A stretch of DNA of 64,000 nt from SZUA-309 sp965215995 (GCA_965215995.1 OZ244128.1:3534001-3598000); one strand, 5' to 3'. Shown: positions 36,064-44,870, counted from the first letter of the stretch. Numbers and translations are program-made. The notes: generated by a model from the sequence alone, not told the origin.

Positions 36064-36627
36064 ATGGCTGACCCGAAACATCCACCTCGTGAGATCCGCA
36101 CCGAACGCCTGGTTCTTCGCTCGGCACGCGCTGGTGATGGTGCTGCCCTGCGGGCAGCCATCGCGGTTTCCCTCAGCGACTTCTTTCCCTGGCTCTCATT
36201 TTCAACGGAACTGGGCGATCTGGAGGCGATGGAGCGTGTCTCTGAAGCAGGACAGAAGGGATTTGAGGACGGTCAGTTCTACGTCTGGCGTGTCTGGGAG
36301 CCGGATGGTTTGCTTGTTGGATCGGTCGATCTGCATTCGATTGATCGCGCCGTGCCGAGTTGTGAAATCGGTTACTGGCTGCGATCTGACCGAACGGGTC
36401 AGGGGCTGGCTCAGGAGTTCGTAGCCGCAGCAATCGAGATCGCGCAAGCGGTGCTTGCGGTGGAGCGGATCGAAGCGAGATGCGATGTGAGAAACGAACG
36501 ATCATGGCGCCTGCTGGAACGATTGGGATTTACGTTCGAGGGCGTGGCGCGTAACGACGAACGAGATGCAGCTGGCGACCTGTGCAGCAACAAGGTGTAT
36601 GCGTTGGTGCGTGGCGAAGACTTCTAG
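36064..36627 (+). CDS. GNAT-family N-acetyltransferase (RimJ/RimL type)
   Basis: A 187-residue acetyltransferase. IRTERLVLRSARAGDGAALRAA is the typical start, LVGSVDLHSIDR and EIGYWLRSDRTGQGLAQE the acetyl-CoA-binding core, and RCDVRNERSWRLLERLGFTFEG motif B. Members acetylate ribosomal-protein N termini or small amines. It ends the plus-strand run and converges on a GFA-family gene. Confidence 0.9.
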   Translation: MADPKHPPREIRTERLVLRSARAGDGAALRAAIAVSLSDFFPWLSFSTELGDLEAMERVSEAGQKGFEDGQFYVWRVWEPDGLLVGSVDLHSIDRAVPSCEIGYWLRSDRTGQGLAQEFVAAAIEIAQAVLAVERIEARCDVRNERSWRLLERLGFTFEGVARNDERDAAGDLCSNKVYALVRGEDF

Positions 36628-36640
36628 TCAGACGCGCTGC

Positions 36641-37063
36641 TCACCAGGGTAGGGAGTCGCTGATCGTCATCGCCTCACGTCGGTAACCAAACGACCCTTC
36701 GCCCGGCCAGTTCTTACCGTCCGGAAACCGAACCTCGACGCCCGTGAGCTCGGCCGGGTCGAAGAGCTTCATATTTACGCCCATCTGATCAGCGGCCGGA
36801 TTCTGTTCTAGATATGACTCAGAAGGCGTGAAGTGCGTTGTGGCACCACACACCTCGCAGGAGTGTACTACGGCGGTGGGGTTCTCTTTATCGTTGCGCA
36901 CGAACGAGAGGGTGGACTCGGGTTCGATGGAGACCGAGGTGGAGGTGAAGTAACCCCAGGCTGCGCCCGTTTTACGGCAGAGGTTGCAGTCGCAGTCGTG
37001 AATGAATTCCGGTTGCTCTTCGATGGTGACGATGCAAGCGCCACAAATACAGGTTCCTGTCAT
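36641..37063 (-). CDS. GFA-family (glutathione-dependent formaldehyde-activating-like) protein
   Basis: A 140-residue zinc-binding beta-rich protein. Zinc ligands are visible in CICGAC, CDCNLCRKTGAAWGYF and CEVCGATTHF. Some members bind glutathione and formaldehyde, though the role in formaldehyde oxidation is disputed. It is the promoter-distal end of a long minus-strand run reaching 42164. Confidence 0.88.
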   Translation of the reverse strand: MTGTCICGACIVTIEEQPEFIHDCDCNLCRKTGAAWGYFTSTSVSIEPESTLSFVRNDKENPTAVVHSCEVCGATTHFTPSESYLEQNPAADQMGVNMKLFDPAELTGVEVRFPDGKNWPGEGSFGYRREAMTISDSLPW

Positions 37064-37087
37064 TTCTACTCCCGGCTGTTGATCTCT

Positions 37088-37327
37088 CTATCTCTGGTTT
37101 CTCGGGTGGTTTCGTGCCGCTCGCTCATTACCACGCTTGTAGTTACCCGTCAGTCGCGCCATCAGTTGCTGCTGCTCGGCGAATCCGGTGTTGTTGATGT
37201 CCGTTCTGAACTCGTCGGCTTTGCGCCCTCGCAGTGTGGCTGCTTTTCTGCCTCGGTGGAAAATCAGGCACTCGCCGTTAGCGAGTCGGAAGGTAAAGCC
37301 GAGATCTCCAGCCTTCATCGTGGCCAT
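37088..37327 (-). CDS. small hypothetical protein, 79 aa
   Basis: A short basic protein: the central strand pattern FRLANGECLIFHRGRKAATLRG is followed by helix (FAEQQQLMARLTGNYKRGNE) and a charged tail. I recall related short hypothetical proteins with a similar LARLTGNYKRGNE-like ending, but no function. The start may be M1 (37327) or M4 (37318); the former overlaps the stop of the upstream gene. Confidence 0.6.
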   Translation of the reverse strand: MATMKAGDLGFTFRLANGECLIFHRGRKAATLRGRKADEFRTDINNTGFAEQQQLMARLTGNYKRGNERAARNHPRNQR

Positions 37328-37815
37328 CAGATGTCTGCATACAGCTCGATGACGTTGCTTTCTGGATCGAAGAAAAACAGCGTGCGATGACCCCAGGTCT
37401 GATCCTTTGGCGGCTCGATGATCTGCACGCCCTCCGCTTTCAGTGCCTCGAAAGCAATGTCGATATCGTTCGGTGGTACCCGGAAAGCAAGCTGGAGGGA
37501 GGCTGAGTCAGCTAGTACAGCGGAACCGTCGTAAGGGCGGTTCCTCGGGCGCAATGTGAGTAGTGAGGATCCGACCTTGAACTCCACCCACTGCCCGGGT
37601 GTCTCGCGAAATATCTCGAACTGCATGACTTCTCTGTAGAAGCTTCGCATCACCTCAATGTCTTTACAGATAATGATAGCGTAGTCGAGATTCCTGATTG
37701 CGCCGATTCCACTGTTGGATGATTCGGTTGCTGCGGATGATGGCGGTATGAGCAGTGTAAGACCGATGGCCCAGCTGGTGACCATCAAACGGATTGCGGA
37801 TGGAAGCGTTGACAT
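37327..37815 (-). CDS. VOC-family protein with signal peptide
   Basis: A 162-residue glyoxalase-fold protein. LDYAIIICKDIEVMRSFYREV and FFFDPESNVIELYADI are conserved. It is unusual in that a hydrophobic signal-like N terminus (LMVTSWAIGLTLLIPPSSA) precedes the domain, which suggests export to the periplasm, whereas the family is mostly cytoplasmic. The ATG at 37815 (GAGG nine bases upstream) is preferred to the frame start at 37845. Confidence 0.75.
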   Translation of the reverse strand: MSTLPSAIRLMVTSWAIGLTLLIPPSSAATESSNSGIGAIRNLDYAIIICKDIEVMRSFYREVMQFEIFRETPGQWVEFKVGSSLLTLRPRNRPYDGSAVLADSASLQLAFRVPPNDIDIAFEALKAEGVQIIEPPKDQTWGHRTLFFFDPESNVIELYADI

Positions 37816-37826
37816 GGCGGCAGTCC

Positions 37827-38702
37827 TCACGGAGTTGTTTCCCATTGGGGCAGGTCGTCGGTGATCTCAAACCACGGAGCCTTGAAACCTACGTAGATGT
37901 GGCCAGTTGGACCTAGCCCTGGATCTGAGTCGAGACAGCCTGCTGGGATGTTGACCCTATCGCCACGGGCTCCTGATCGACGCGGTAGGAGAGAACCACA
38001 GCGACGGCAGAACGCAGTCCCGAATCGGTCCGCATCCGGCAAGCTGTAGTCAACGACACGGTCCGCACCGGCACGCCACCGGAAGTCGTCTGCAGCAACA
38101 GCCAGGTTCGTGGCATGCGCCGACCCTCGCGACAGACGGCACCGCGAGCAGTGGCAATTCATCATACGAATAGGATTGCTGGTCTCAAATGCAACATCCC
38201 CGCAAAGACAACTCCCCGTTATCCGTTCCGGGTCGGTGTGACGATTCATCTCTGGCAGTTCTGGATCGTGGAAGTTTGGCGGGACGGTCTGCCACTGGTG
38301 TGCGTCTTTCGGAATCACTATCCACGGACACTTCGAGGCAGTGTAAACATGGTAGATCAAACCGACCGGCGGCATTTCCAGGATATTACCGGCCAATACG
38401 CCACCCAGCGTCTCACCACCGCGCGAGGGACCCGGCATGCTTGTGCCGCAAACACCGCAGAACGATCTGCCGTCCTCGCCATGCACTGTGGGATAGGGGA
38501 CCAGAGAGTCCCGACCTGCCAACCAGGTAAACTCGCCCGACTCGAATACGGTGAAGTTTACGAATGTTGACCCCATGTGCTTCCGACAGCGCTGGCAATG
38601 ACAGACGATGAGCCCCGATCTCATCCCTTCGACTCGGTACCGAATACCGCCACACAGGCAACGTCCTTCGACAGTGAGATGGTCGGTTTCCACGTCAGGC
38701 AT
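37827..38702 (-). CDS. tandem GFA-domain protein
   Basis: A 291-residue fusion of two GFA domains. The first (about 10-130) has CLCGGIRYRV, CHCQRCRKHMGS and CGVCGTSMP; the second (about 170-285) has CLCGDVAFET, CHCSRCRLSRGS and CRRCGSLLP. Both keep the zinc ligands. Each half is the size of a separate GFA protein such as the one at 36641. The frame is open to 38798, but MPDVETDHL at 38702 is the plausible start. Confidence 0.8.
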   Translation of the reverse strand: MPDVETDHLTVEGRCLCGGIRYRVEGMRSGLIVCHCQRCRKHMGSTFVNFTVFESGEFTWLAGRDSLVPYPTVHGEDGRSFCGVCGTSMPGPSRGGETLGGVLAGNILEMPPVGLIYHVYTASKCPWIVIPKDAHQWQTVPPNFHDPELPEMNRHTDPERITGSCLCGDVAFETSNPIRMMNCHCSRCRLSRGSAHATNLAVAADDFRWRAGADRVVDYSLPDADRFGTAFCRRCGSLLPRRSGARGDRVNIPAGCLDSDPGLGPTGHIYVGFKAPWFEITDDLPQWETTP

Positions 38703-38734
38703 ATCGTCTCGAGGGCAATCTAAAAAACAGGGGG

Positions 38735-39208
38735 CTACTCCGTCGGAGCATCTGGTGGTTTCGGATATGGCCCCAGGTGTTCTGCCAGCAACACCCACTT
38801 GCCGTCTTCCTTCGTCAGCACAGCAGTACCGCGACCGGCGCCTGACACCTCCTGGCCCGCAACCACCCCAGTCCAGAAAAAATCGAACATGTATGCTGCA
38901 GTCTCGCCCGACTCAGTAAGCCAATGGACGTTCCTGATCTGGTAGATCTCATTCTTTATCGCATTGAAATTCCGTTCATAGGCAGCTTGTACGGCTGATT
39001 TCCCGGCGTGCAGGGATCCATCGGAGAAGACGACGCGCGCATTGTCGTGGATCAGTGGGCTGACCTTAGCCCACTCCTGAGTCGCTAGTGCTTCCTCGTA
39101 CTGCTGGACGAAATCTGGTGCCGACATGACCTCTCTCCCCTGAGCATGGCTGACCACTGCCACCGCGAATAGTGAGCACCCTAGCAGAGTGGCGCAATTC
39201 CTGTTCAT
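38735..39208 (-). CDS. exported NTF2-like (SnoaL/DUF4440) protein
   Basis: A 157-residue protein with signal peptide (LLGCSLFAVAVVSHAQG) and one NTF2-like cone domain (FVQQYEEALATQEWAKVSPLIHDNARVVFSDG). Such folds are isomerases, hydratases or non-enzymatic binders; no active-site residues can be named. Its ATG overlaps the stop of the upstream kinase gene (39205-39208). Confidence 0.8.
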   Translation of the reverse strand: MNRNCATLLGCSLFAVAVVSHAQGREVMSAPDFVQQYEEALATQEWAKVSPLIHDNARVVFSDGSLHAGKSAVQAAYERNFNAIKNEIYQIRNVHWLTESGETAAYMFDFFWTGVVAGQEVSGAGRGTAVLTKEDGKWVLLAEHLGPYPKPPDAPTE

Positions 39209-40191
39209 CTGCTGGTCTCCTCGTAGTACGCGAGAGCGATTTCAGCGATCGGATCAAAGAGAAGCTCTCGACCATGGAATCGGGTCAGGCCCCTGTCTTC
39301 CCGCCAGTCGGCTCGAACCGCCTTCGGAAGCCGTTGGGCCAGGTGGCGGCACTCAGCCAGGGCAATCGCATCGTGCAAGTGCTCGATTTCCGGCGTCGAT
39401 AGTGGTCGATGCTGCTCATAGCCTCGCAGGATGGCGTTGATCCACCCCTGGCTGGGCTCTATCACCGGCCAGCTTGTCTGGACGATGTGGCAATGAAACA
39501 GCAGATAGGCGAGATCCGTGACAGCGGGTCCGAACCCGACACCGTCCCAGTCGATGAAGATCACCTCGTCGTTCGGAGCCTTGATCGCGTTTTGTGGATT
39601 GCAATCTGAATGCAGCAAGGAAATCGGCAGCTCCGGCCAGGCAAGTACGTTGGTCACGGTCTGAATACAGCTCGCGTAGCGGCTATCGAGTTCGGCGGGA
39701 ATGCGCTCTGCGGCCGCTTCCAGATCATCCAGCCACGGTTTCAGTTTCTCTTTGGGATGATATCGACCGTCGGGAACAACCGGCCTGGCCCTTCGGAGCT
39801 CATCAGGTGAGAGAACATGCAGTTGCGCAAGCGCTTCGCCCACTGCCGTCATGTCGTCGACACAGCCGGAGATGAGCTCGCCTTCAACGTAGGTTAGAAG
39901 CAGGGCGAGCCAGCCGTCGTGCTCTGCGACCAGAGCGTTCGAACGGGTACGTTGAACGAGAGGGGCGCGATAACCGGCAGCAGCCAGCGCTTCCAATGCA
40001 CCGGCTATGCCGGTGAGATCTTCTCTGGCCAATGTGCCTGCCCGGATAGCCCGAAGCAAAAGCCCCGGCCCGATCGATTGCTCCACTTTGTAAACTCCAC
40101 GGACATCGCTTTCGAAACGGTGAATCGATTCGAGACTCGCAGCCTTCACCTCATAGTTCTGCTCGATGAGTTGTGTAAAGGCTTCGAACAT
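39205..40191 (-). CDS. APH-family phosphotransferase
   Basis: A 328-residue kinase-fold protein of the aminoglycoside/choline-kinase group. The catalytic motif is ISLLHSDCNPQNAI (HxDxxxxN, with Ser-Asp in place of Gly-Asp), followed by VIFIDWDGVGFGPAVTDLAYL. This looks like the HipA/stress-kinase-like SrkA branch or a small-alcohol kinase. It is coupled to the NTF2-like gene and lies 26 bases after the SDR. Confidence 0.82.
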   Translation of the reverse strand: MFEAFTQLIEQNYEVKAASLESIHRFESDVRGVYKVEQSIGPGLLLRAIRAGTLAREDLTGIAGALEALAAAGYRAPLVQRTRSNALVAEHDGWLALLLTYVEGELISGCVDDMTAVGEALAQLHVLSPDELRRARPVVPDGRYHPKEKLKPWLDDLEAAAERIPAELDSRYASCIQTVTNVLAWPELPISLLHSDCNPQNAIKAPNDEVIFIDWDGVGFGPAVTDLAYLLFHCHIVQTSWPVIEPSQGWINAILRGYEQHRPLSTPEIEHLHDAIALAECRHLAQRLPKAVRADWREDRGLTRFHGRELLFDPIAEIALAYYEETSR

Positions 40192-40217
40192 CGGTCATGA
40201 AAGCGTGGCAGGCTCAG

Positions 40218-41099
40218 TCAATCTTCGGGCCTCACGAGGTTTACCAGGGCGGCTTCGCCCATCACCGGATTTGTCCCGGTCACCATGTTCTCGGCGCGTG
40301 TCCGGATCATCTCGTCGAAGTGATCGTGGGTGAGAATGTAGAGTCGGTTGTCGCGAATGGATTGGAAGACGATCTCGGCGATCTCCGCAGGCTGCATGCC
40401 CTGGCGCAGAATCTCCCGGAACATCGCGATACGTTGCTCATCTTCCGGTGTCGGTGGCGGGGCTTCCGCCTCGTTGGCGAGATTTGCGGGGCGGTTTCTG
40501 CCGCTATCGAAAATGTTGGTGTTGACGAAGCCCGGACACAGCACAGAGCAGCCGATCTTTGCTTCCGCTGCCTTGAGATCCACGGCCAGATTTTCTGTGA
40601 GCGCTACTACGCCGTGTTTGGTCACTGAGTACAGCGCATTGGTGCTGCCGCCGAGCAGGCCGGCCACAGAGGCGGTGTTGACGATGTGGCACGGCTCGTC
40701 CTGGGCAATCATCTGGGGGACGAACACGCGTAGTCCGTAGATGACGCTCCACAGATTCACGCCGAGTACCCAATCCCAGTCCTTCTGGGTTGCAGTCCAG
40801 GCGTTGCCGCCGCCACCGACTCCTGCGTTGTTGAACAGCAGGTGCACGCCGCCGAGCTCCTGCACCGTTTGATCGAGGACGTTTCGCAGTTCAGCCTCGA
40901 TGGCGACGTTGGTGACGATCGGCAGCACGGTGTTGTTGGTGGTCGCCTGCAACTCCGTTGCCACCTGTTCGAGCACCGCTTCCTCGATATCCGCCATCAC
41001 CACGTGCATGCCCTCGGCGATGCACTTCTCGGTGAGCCCCCTGCCGATGCCGCTCGCAGCTCCTGTGACTACTGCGACTTTGCCTTCGAACTCCTGCAT
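40218..41099 (-). CDS. SDR-family oxidoreductase
   Basis: A 293-residue classical SDR. VTGAASGIGRGL, the NNAGVGGGGN motif and NTASVAGLLGGSTNALYSVTKHG give the cofactor loop and Ser, Tyr, Lys. The EAVLEQVATEL region after ADIEE marks an acidic residue after strand 2, which favours NAD. It stands in a minus-strand run with two phosphotransferase-like neighbours; substrate unknown. Confidence 0.88.
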   Translation of the reverse strand: MQEFEGKVAVVTGAASGIGRGLTEKCIAEGMHVVMADIEEAVLEQVATELQATTNNTVLPIVTNVAIEAELRNVLDQTVQELGGVHLLFNNAGVGGGGNAWTATQKDWDWVLGVNLWSVIYGLRVFVPQMIAQDEPCHIVNTASVAGLLGGSTNALYSVTKHGVVALTENLAVDLKAAEAKIGCSVLCPGFVNTNIFDSGRNRPANLANEAEAPPPTPEDEQRIAMFREILRQGMQPAEIAEIVFQSIRDNRLYILTHDHFDEMIRTRAENMVTGTNPVMGEAALVNLVRPED

Positions 41100-41185
41100 G
41101 AACTATCCCCTTCGAGTGAATCGGGGAGTATAGCGGACGGACGGTCGTTGCGAGGGAGGTGTGGGAACACATGGCGAGGGCCGCA

Positions 41186-41779
41186 CTATTTTTCGACGAG
41201 ATTGACAACCAGTGCGACGCGGTCTCGAGAACGCCCCAGCATCAGATAGTAGATGTCGGCAGCACCGTTTCGATCACCGTACTTGGTGCCCATTGCTTCG
41301 AGAATCAGATTGGCTTCGACTTCCGGTAACGAAACGGCGTGTCTTGCCTCAGGGATCCGAGTGCTTGCCTTGCCTGCACGTGTGAACTGCAGCGGCGTGC
41401 CTGCCAGCAAGGACTTCGCCGCCTCCGGCTCAGCGTCATAATAAACGAGTGGATGTGGTCCGATGTCGAGCACCCACAGTCTGACTGTTTGAGTGCCCGT
41501 AGGCGTATCGATCGTGAGCTCCACAACCTCGCCGGACTCCCAGGTGGAGATCACGTAGTTCAAGGTACCGACCCACGCCAGCATCGGCAATGCAGCAAGC
41601 CCGACAGCTAATCCCGGATCAAGTTTTGAGGGTCTGAGCCGGATTTTCGTAAGGAGCGCGAGGCCAATGAACAGAGCACCCCATGCGATCAGACCACTTC
41701 GGTCGATGATCAGAACCAGCGCAACCACGACCATGAGACCTGCGATGAAGAAAGCGATTGCTCTAGGTTGGATCATCAT
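41186..41779 (-). CDS. membrane-anchored hypothetical protein, possible split-barrel fold
   Basis: A 197-residue protein. Two or three hydrophobic helices open it (IAFFIAGLMVVVALVLII, GLIAWGALFIGLALL and a third). The rest (about 95-195) has a strand pattern with VRLWVLDIGPHPLVYYDAEPEA and GTPLQFTRAGKASTRIP that recalls the split beta-barrel of nitroreductase/PNPOx-like proteins, ending in EAMGTKYGDRN. That fold is only a guess. The start MMIQPR follows the upstream stop by 10 bases; the longer frame to 41878 overlaps that gene. Confidence 0.6.
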   Translation of the reverse strand: MMIQPRAIAFFIAGLMVVVALVLIIDRSGLIAWGALFIGLALLTKIRLRPSKLDPGLAVGLAALPMLAWVGTLNYVISTWESGEVVELTIDTPTGTQTVRLWVLDIGPHPLVYYDAEPEAAKSLLAGTPLQFTRAGKASTRIPEARHAVSLPEVEANLILEAMGTKYGDRNGAADIYYLMLGRSRDRVALVVNLVEK

Positions 41780-41789
41780 CTCGGCGGCC

Positions 41790-42164
41790 TCAGACAGTCC
41801 TGTATCGCAGGCAAAGTGTGAAGATTGCGATCGCGGGGAGCGAGACAAGAACAGCGTCCACCATCGCGGCACCGTCAAACCGCATGCCGTGAATCACCCA
41901 GAGGGTGAGATGAAACAGTCCGTGGATCAGTAACCACAACGACCCGAAGACCATCACAGCCTTCTCTTTGGCATAAAGCCCATAGCCGATGGCCACAGAG
42001 CTGGTCAAAAAGGCAAATCCTACGTCACGGATGAAGTGCATGTTGTAAGGGCCGGTTTCCAGCGCTCCCGGAGCGTTCAGATAGAAGTCATTCGGTAGAA
42101 CGGCAATGTACACGCCCGTGAGCAGATAGTAGGCCGCAAGTACCCAGATCAGAGGTCGAATCAT
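41790..42164 (-). CDS. hypothetical four-helix membrane protein
   Basis: A 124-residue protein with four hydrophobic helices (LIWVLAAYYLLTGVYIAVL, VGFAFLTSSVAIGYGLYA, VMVFGSLWLLIHGLFHLTLWV and VDAVLVSLPAIAIFTLC). NMHFIRDVGFAFLTSS is a recognisable pattern of small DUF-type membrane proteins, but I cannot assign a family. It is the most upstream gene of the minus-strand run. Confidence 0.68.
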   Translation of the reverse strand: MIRPLIWVLAAYYLLTGVYIAVLPNDFYLNAPGALETGPYNMHFIRDVGFAFLTSSVAIGYGLYAKEKAVMVFGSLWLLIHGLFHLTLWVIHGMRFDGAAMVDAVLVSLPAIAIFTLCLRYRTV

Positions 42165-42303
42165 GAAGCATCTCCCTGTTTTGAGACCGAAGAGCGAGAA
42201 GGAACTGAAGGCCTCTACCTATCAGACGTGAGGCTGACCGTAAATGTGACATTGCGTGCAACTCCGTTGGTTCTCGGCAGCAGCCCTGGAATACACTCCC
42301 AGC

Positions 42304-42777
42304 ATGGACTACTCGGTACGGAAAGCAGCCAGGGCAGTCATCCTGACGCCGCAAAACGAAGTCTTGCTCATGCGGATGGCTTTTCCCTGGCGGGAAGAAG
42401 ATGTCTGGATACTTCCAGGCGGAGGCATAGAACCCGGAGAGGACGTTGAAGCCGCCGTCGCGCGGGAAGTGTTCGAAGAAACCGGCGGGACTGATATCCA
42501 GATAGTTGGCGAAGTCTGGCGCCGCGAGTCGTTTGTCGAAGAGACCCGCACCCATCTTAAGCAACGCTACTTTCTGGTCCGGGCTGCTCGCTTTGACGCC
42601 AAAGCCACTGATCTTTCTGAGCGCGAAATGGAGTGGGTGAGAGAATATCGGTGGTGGTCTGCAGCGGCGTTGCTGCGGTCAGACATCGCTGTTGAGCCGA
42701 TACGCATCGCAGAAGGGCTGCAGGACATCATCCAGTCAGGATTACCCCCGAAGCCAGTTGAAATCGATGCCGTCTGA
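42304..42777 (+). CDS. NUDIX hydrolase
   Basis: A 157-residue pyrophosphohydrolase. The Nudix box is complete: GGGIEPGEDVEAAVAREVFEETG is represented by GGGIEPGED and REVFEETGG, holding the metal-binding Glu pair. Hydrolysis of a nucleoside diphosphate linked to another moiety is expected. The frame is open to 42256, but MDYSVRKAARAVILT at 42304 fits the family. It stands alone between divergent and convergent minus-strand genes. Confidence 0.9.
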   Translation: MDYSVRKAARAVILTPQNEVLLMRMAFPWREEDVWILPGGGIEPGEDVEAAVAREVFEETGGTDIQIVGEVWRRESFVEETRTHLKQRYFLVRAARFDAKATDLSEREMEWVREYRWWSAAALLRSDIAVEPIRIAEGLQDIIQSGLPPKPVEIDAV

Positions 42778-42821
42778 AAGCTGTTGCACCGCCCAGGGTT
42801 GCGGTCTCGGTCGAATGTGTG

Positions 42822-43511
42822 TCAGAGACCGGAGAGCATTTCCAGCAAAGCGTCCGTCGAGCGTGCGAGCCCCCATGAAGCATACTTGCCCATGAATGCG
42901 TCATGAGAGTCAGCCTCGTAAGCAGTGCACGCATCTTCGGCAAACAGGGCGATATATCCCAGATCCAAAGCGGCGCGCCCGGTGGCTTCGATGCATTCAT
43001 CCGTTTCAAACCCCGCAACGATTAACCACTGTATGCCCATGTGGCGCAAAACTGCGTCGAGGTTGGTCGCAGTGAAAGCCCCGCTCACCGTCTTTGTGAT
43101 GACGATCTCGCCCGGAGCCGGGATCACCTGCGTCAGGAACCGTGTCTCTTCACTGCCTGGGGGATAACACCAGCCCAATCTTCGATGAGATGGCCCGGTG
43201 TCTCTGGCATTGCCGGACAAGGCTTCTATCTTGACGTGGATGCAGGCGACCTCTGCAGTACGGGCAGCCTCCAACAGAAGCTCGCAGTTCGCTACGGCGG
43301 CGTAAAAACGTTGCGCATAGTCGGCTAGCGCATGATCGACGGCGGAGGCATTCAACCCCGACTCAACCGCCCGTTTGGCCAGGTGGCCCGGCGTGGCCAG
43401 ATCCTGAATGTCCACGAGAAGCAGGGCGGTGTTGACCCGGGTCATCGGAACGGGATCGCTGACAGCACGGTAAGATGCAGCGAGTACGTCGTTTATGGAG
43501 ACTTTGTCCAA
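42822..43511 (-). CDS. isochorismatase-family cysteine hydrolase
   Basis: A 229-residue hydrolase. The triad is Asp (LLLVDIQDLA), Lys (VITKTVSGAF) and Cys (GFETDECIEAT). Such enzymes hydrolyse amides (nicotinamide, N-carbamoyl compounds) or isochorismate. The strand order and cis-peptide motif look intact. It is monocistronic, with the NUDIX gene convergent beside it. Confidence 0.85.
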   Translation of the reverse strand: MDKVSINDVLAASYRAVSDPVPMTRVNTALLLVDIQDLATPGHLAKRAVESGLNASAVDHALADYAQRFYAAVANCELLLEAARTAEVACIHVKIEALSGNARDTGPSHRRLGWCYPPGSEETRFLTQVIPAPGEIVITKTVSGAFTATNLDAVLRHMGIQWLIVAGFETDECIEATGRAALDLGYIALFAEDACTAYEADSHDAFMGKYASWGLARSTDALLEMLSGL

Positions 43512-43631
43512 TCTCTCTCCTCAACCGTACCGAGAGAACAATCTGAGGCATTGCAGCCGCACAGGATAGCCTTCCCTAGAGACAGCTGGTAGGGCAAGTT
43601 TTTCAGCAAACCTTGTCTGAATACTTACTTA

Positions 43632-43653
43632 CCGCCAAAGTTCCGAATGGCGG
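43632..43653 (-). terminator. candidate terminator hairpin
   Basis: Arms CCGCCA and TGGCGG with a 10-base loop lie just after the stop of the minus-strand alpha/beta hydrolase gene (43667). No clear U-tract follows, so support is moderate. Confidence 0.3.
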
Positions 43654-43666
43654 GAACAGGTCACGC

Positions 43667-44770
43667 CTACCGATGCAGATAGGGGGCAGTCAGATCCTCA
43701 ACAATCTGAATAAAGCGTTCTGGTTCGTCTTCGTTTGGATAGTGCCCGCTTTCTTCGAAGATGATGTGGCGCTTGTCTGGTGCTTCAAGTGATTCAAGGT
43801 AGTCATCGGCAAGATCTGCAGGCGTGAAGTGGTCCCGTCGGCCGCTGATGAAGAATACGGGGATACCGAATCGGAGCGATAACGCCGTAGGTTGCGAATC
43901 GGGATTCGTAAGCATGGTTCTGGCCAGTGTCGCAGAGGAAACCAGAGTGCCTTTGAGGAAGCGATAGATGTCAGCCAGGCCGTATTCCGGCGTTTCCATC
44001 AGTCGATTGTAGGTTCGTGCCACGTCGTCACTGTTGCTGCCCAGATACCCAGCGTGCCTTGCCAGTTGTCGCACAAGTGCAACGTTGGCGGGTGCGCTGT
44101 TCTGCAAAGGGTAACCATGAAGTCTGCTGAGCTGCTGCTTTGTCAGACTGTCCTTTTCGGCTCGCGCTTTGTTGAGCACAAACCGATACATGCGCTTCTC
44201 GGATTCGATCTGATTTGAAACCTGGCCAACGCCGATGTATGAGGAAACAGCTGCAGGTTCTTCCTGCAGTACGTGAATGCCCAGGAGTGTGCCCCACGAG
44301 TGGCCGAGCAGGATGATATCCTGCCTGTCGAATCGAGCGCTCAAGTAGTCGATTACAGTGAGAGCATCGGCGATCAGCTGGGGTAGGGTCATGCTCTGCA
44401 AGTCGAGCTTGCTACTGTAGCTCTTCCCCGCACCTCTTTGCTCCCAGTGCACGATGGTAAAGGACCGTTCCCAACCGAGTTGATAGTGGCGATACGAAGG
44501 GATTTGTGATCCGCCCGGCCCACCATGCAGATAGAGAATTATCGGATTCTCAGCTTTCTCGCTACGAATTCTCAGCCATTGATCGTGGCCGTTGACATTG
44601 ATTGCGAAGTACTCATCGATTGCGCGACGAGCGATGCTTTGACGAATCCTCCGGTTTGCTAAGGGTCGTTGTAGGGAGATCGTGCGGAGAACATAAGGAG
44701 CAAGACCCTTGCTCCAGCCTCTGGCTTTTTGTGCCGATCTTCGAATGGAGGCTACTGTGCTTTTCGTCAT
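43667..44770 (-). CDS. alpha/beta hydrolase (proline iminopeptidase-like)
   Basis: A 367-residue hydrolase. ILYLHGGPGGSQIPSYRHY with the HGGPGG oxyanion motif, VHWEQRGAGKS and the nucleophile elbow LLGHSWGTLLG are the signature of the S33 proline iminopeptidase / epoxide hydrolase group. Asp and His of the triad are likely in FFISGRRDHF and ESGHYPNED. ATG 44770 is chosen; the frame is open to 44812. N-terminal basic helices suggest a weak membrane association. Confidence 0.85.
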   Translation of the reverse strand: MTKSTVASIRRSAQKARGWSKGLAPYVLRTISLQRPLANRRIRQSIARRAIDEYFAINVNGHDQWLRIRSEKAENPIILYLHGGPGGSQIPSYRHYQLGWERSFTIVHWEQRGAGKSYSSKLDLQSMTLPQLIADALTVIDYLSARFDRQDIILLGHSWGTLLGIHVLQEEPAAVSSYIGVGQVSNQIESEKRMYRFVLNKARAEKDSLTKQQLSRLHGYPLQNSAPANVALVRQLARHAGYLGSNSDDVARTYNRLMETPEYGLADIYRFLKGTLVSSATLARTMLTNPDSQPTALSLRFGIPVFFISGRRDHFTPADLADDYLESLEAPDKRHIIFEESGHYPNEDEPERFIQIVEDLTAPYLHR

Positions 44771-44870
44771 GTCCGGTCTCGTGGTGGCAGAGACTTCCAC
44801 GCGAAAACGCATGCAGCTAGGTGAGAAGGAGTTATGCCCAGAACGGACTAGGTGTGGAGCTTGGGAACAG

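Noticed and set aside
31421..44770. Integron cassette array
   Set aside because: The gene types resemble cassettes, but there is no attC-like repeat between genes, no integrase, and genes overlap or run in long single-strand operons.
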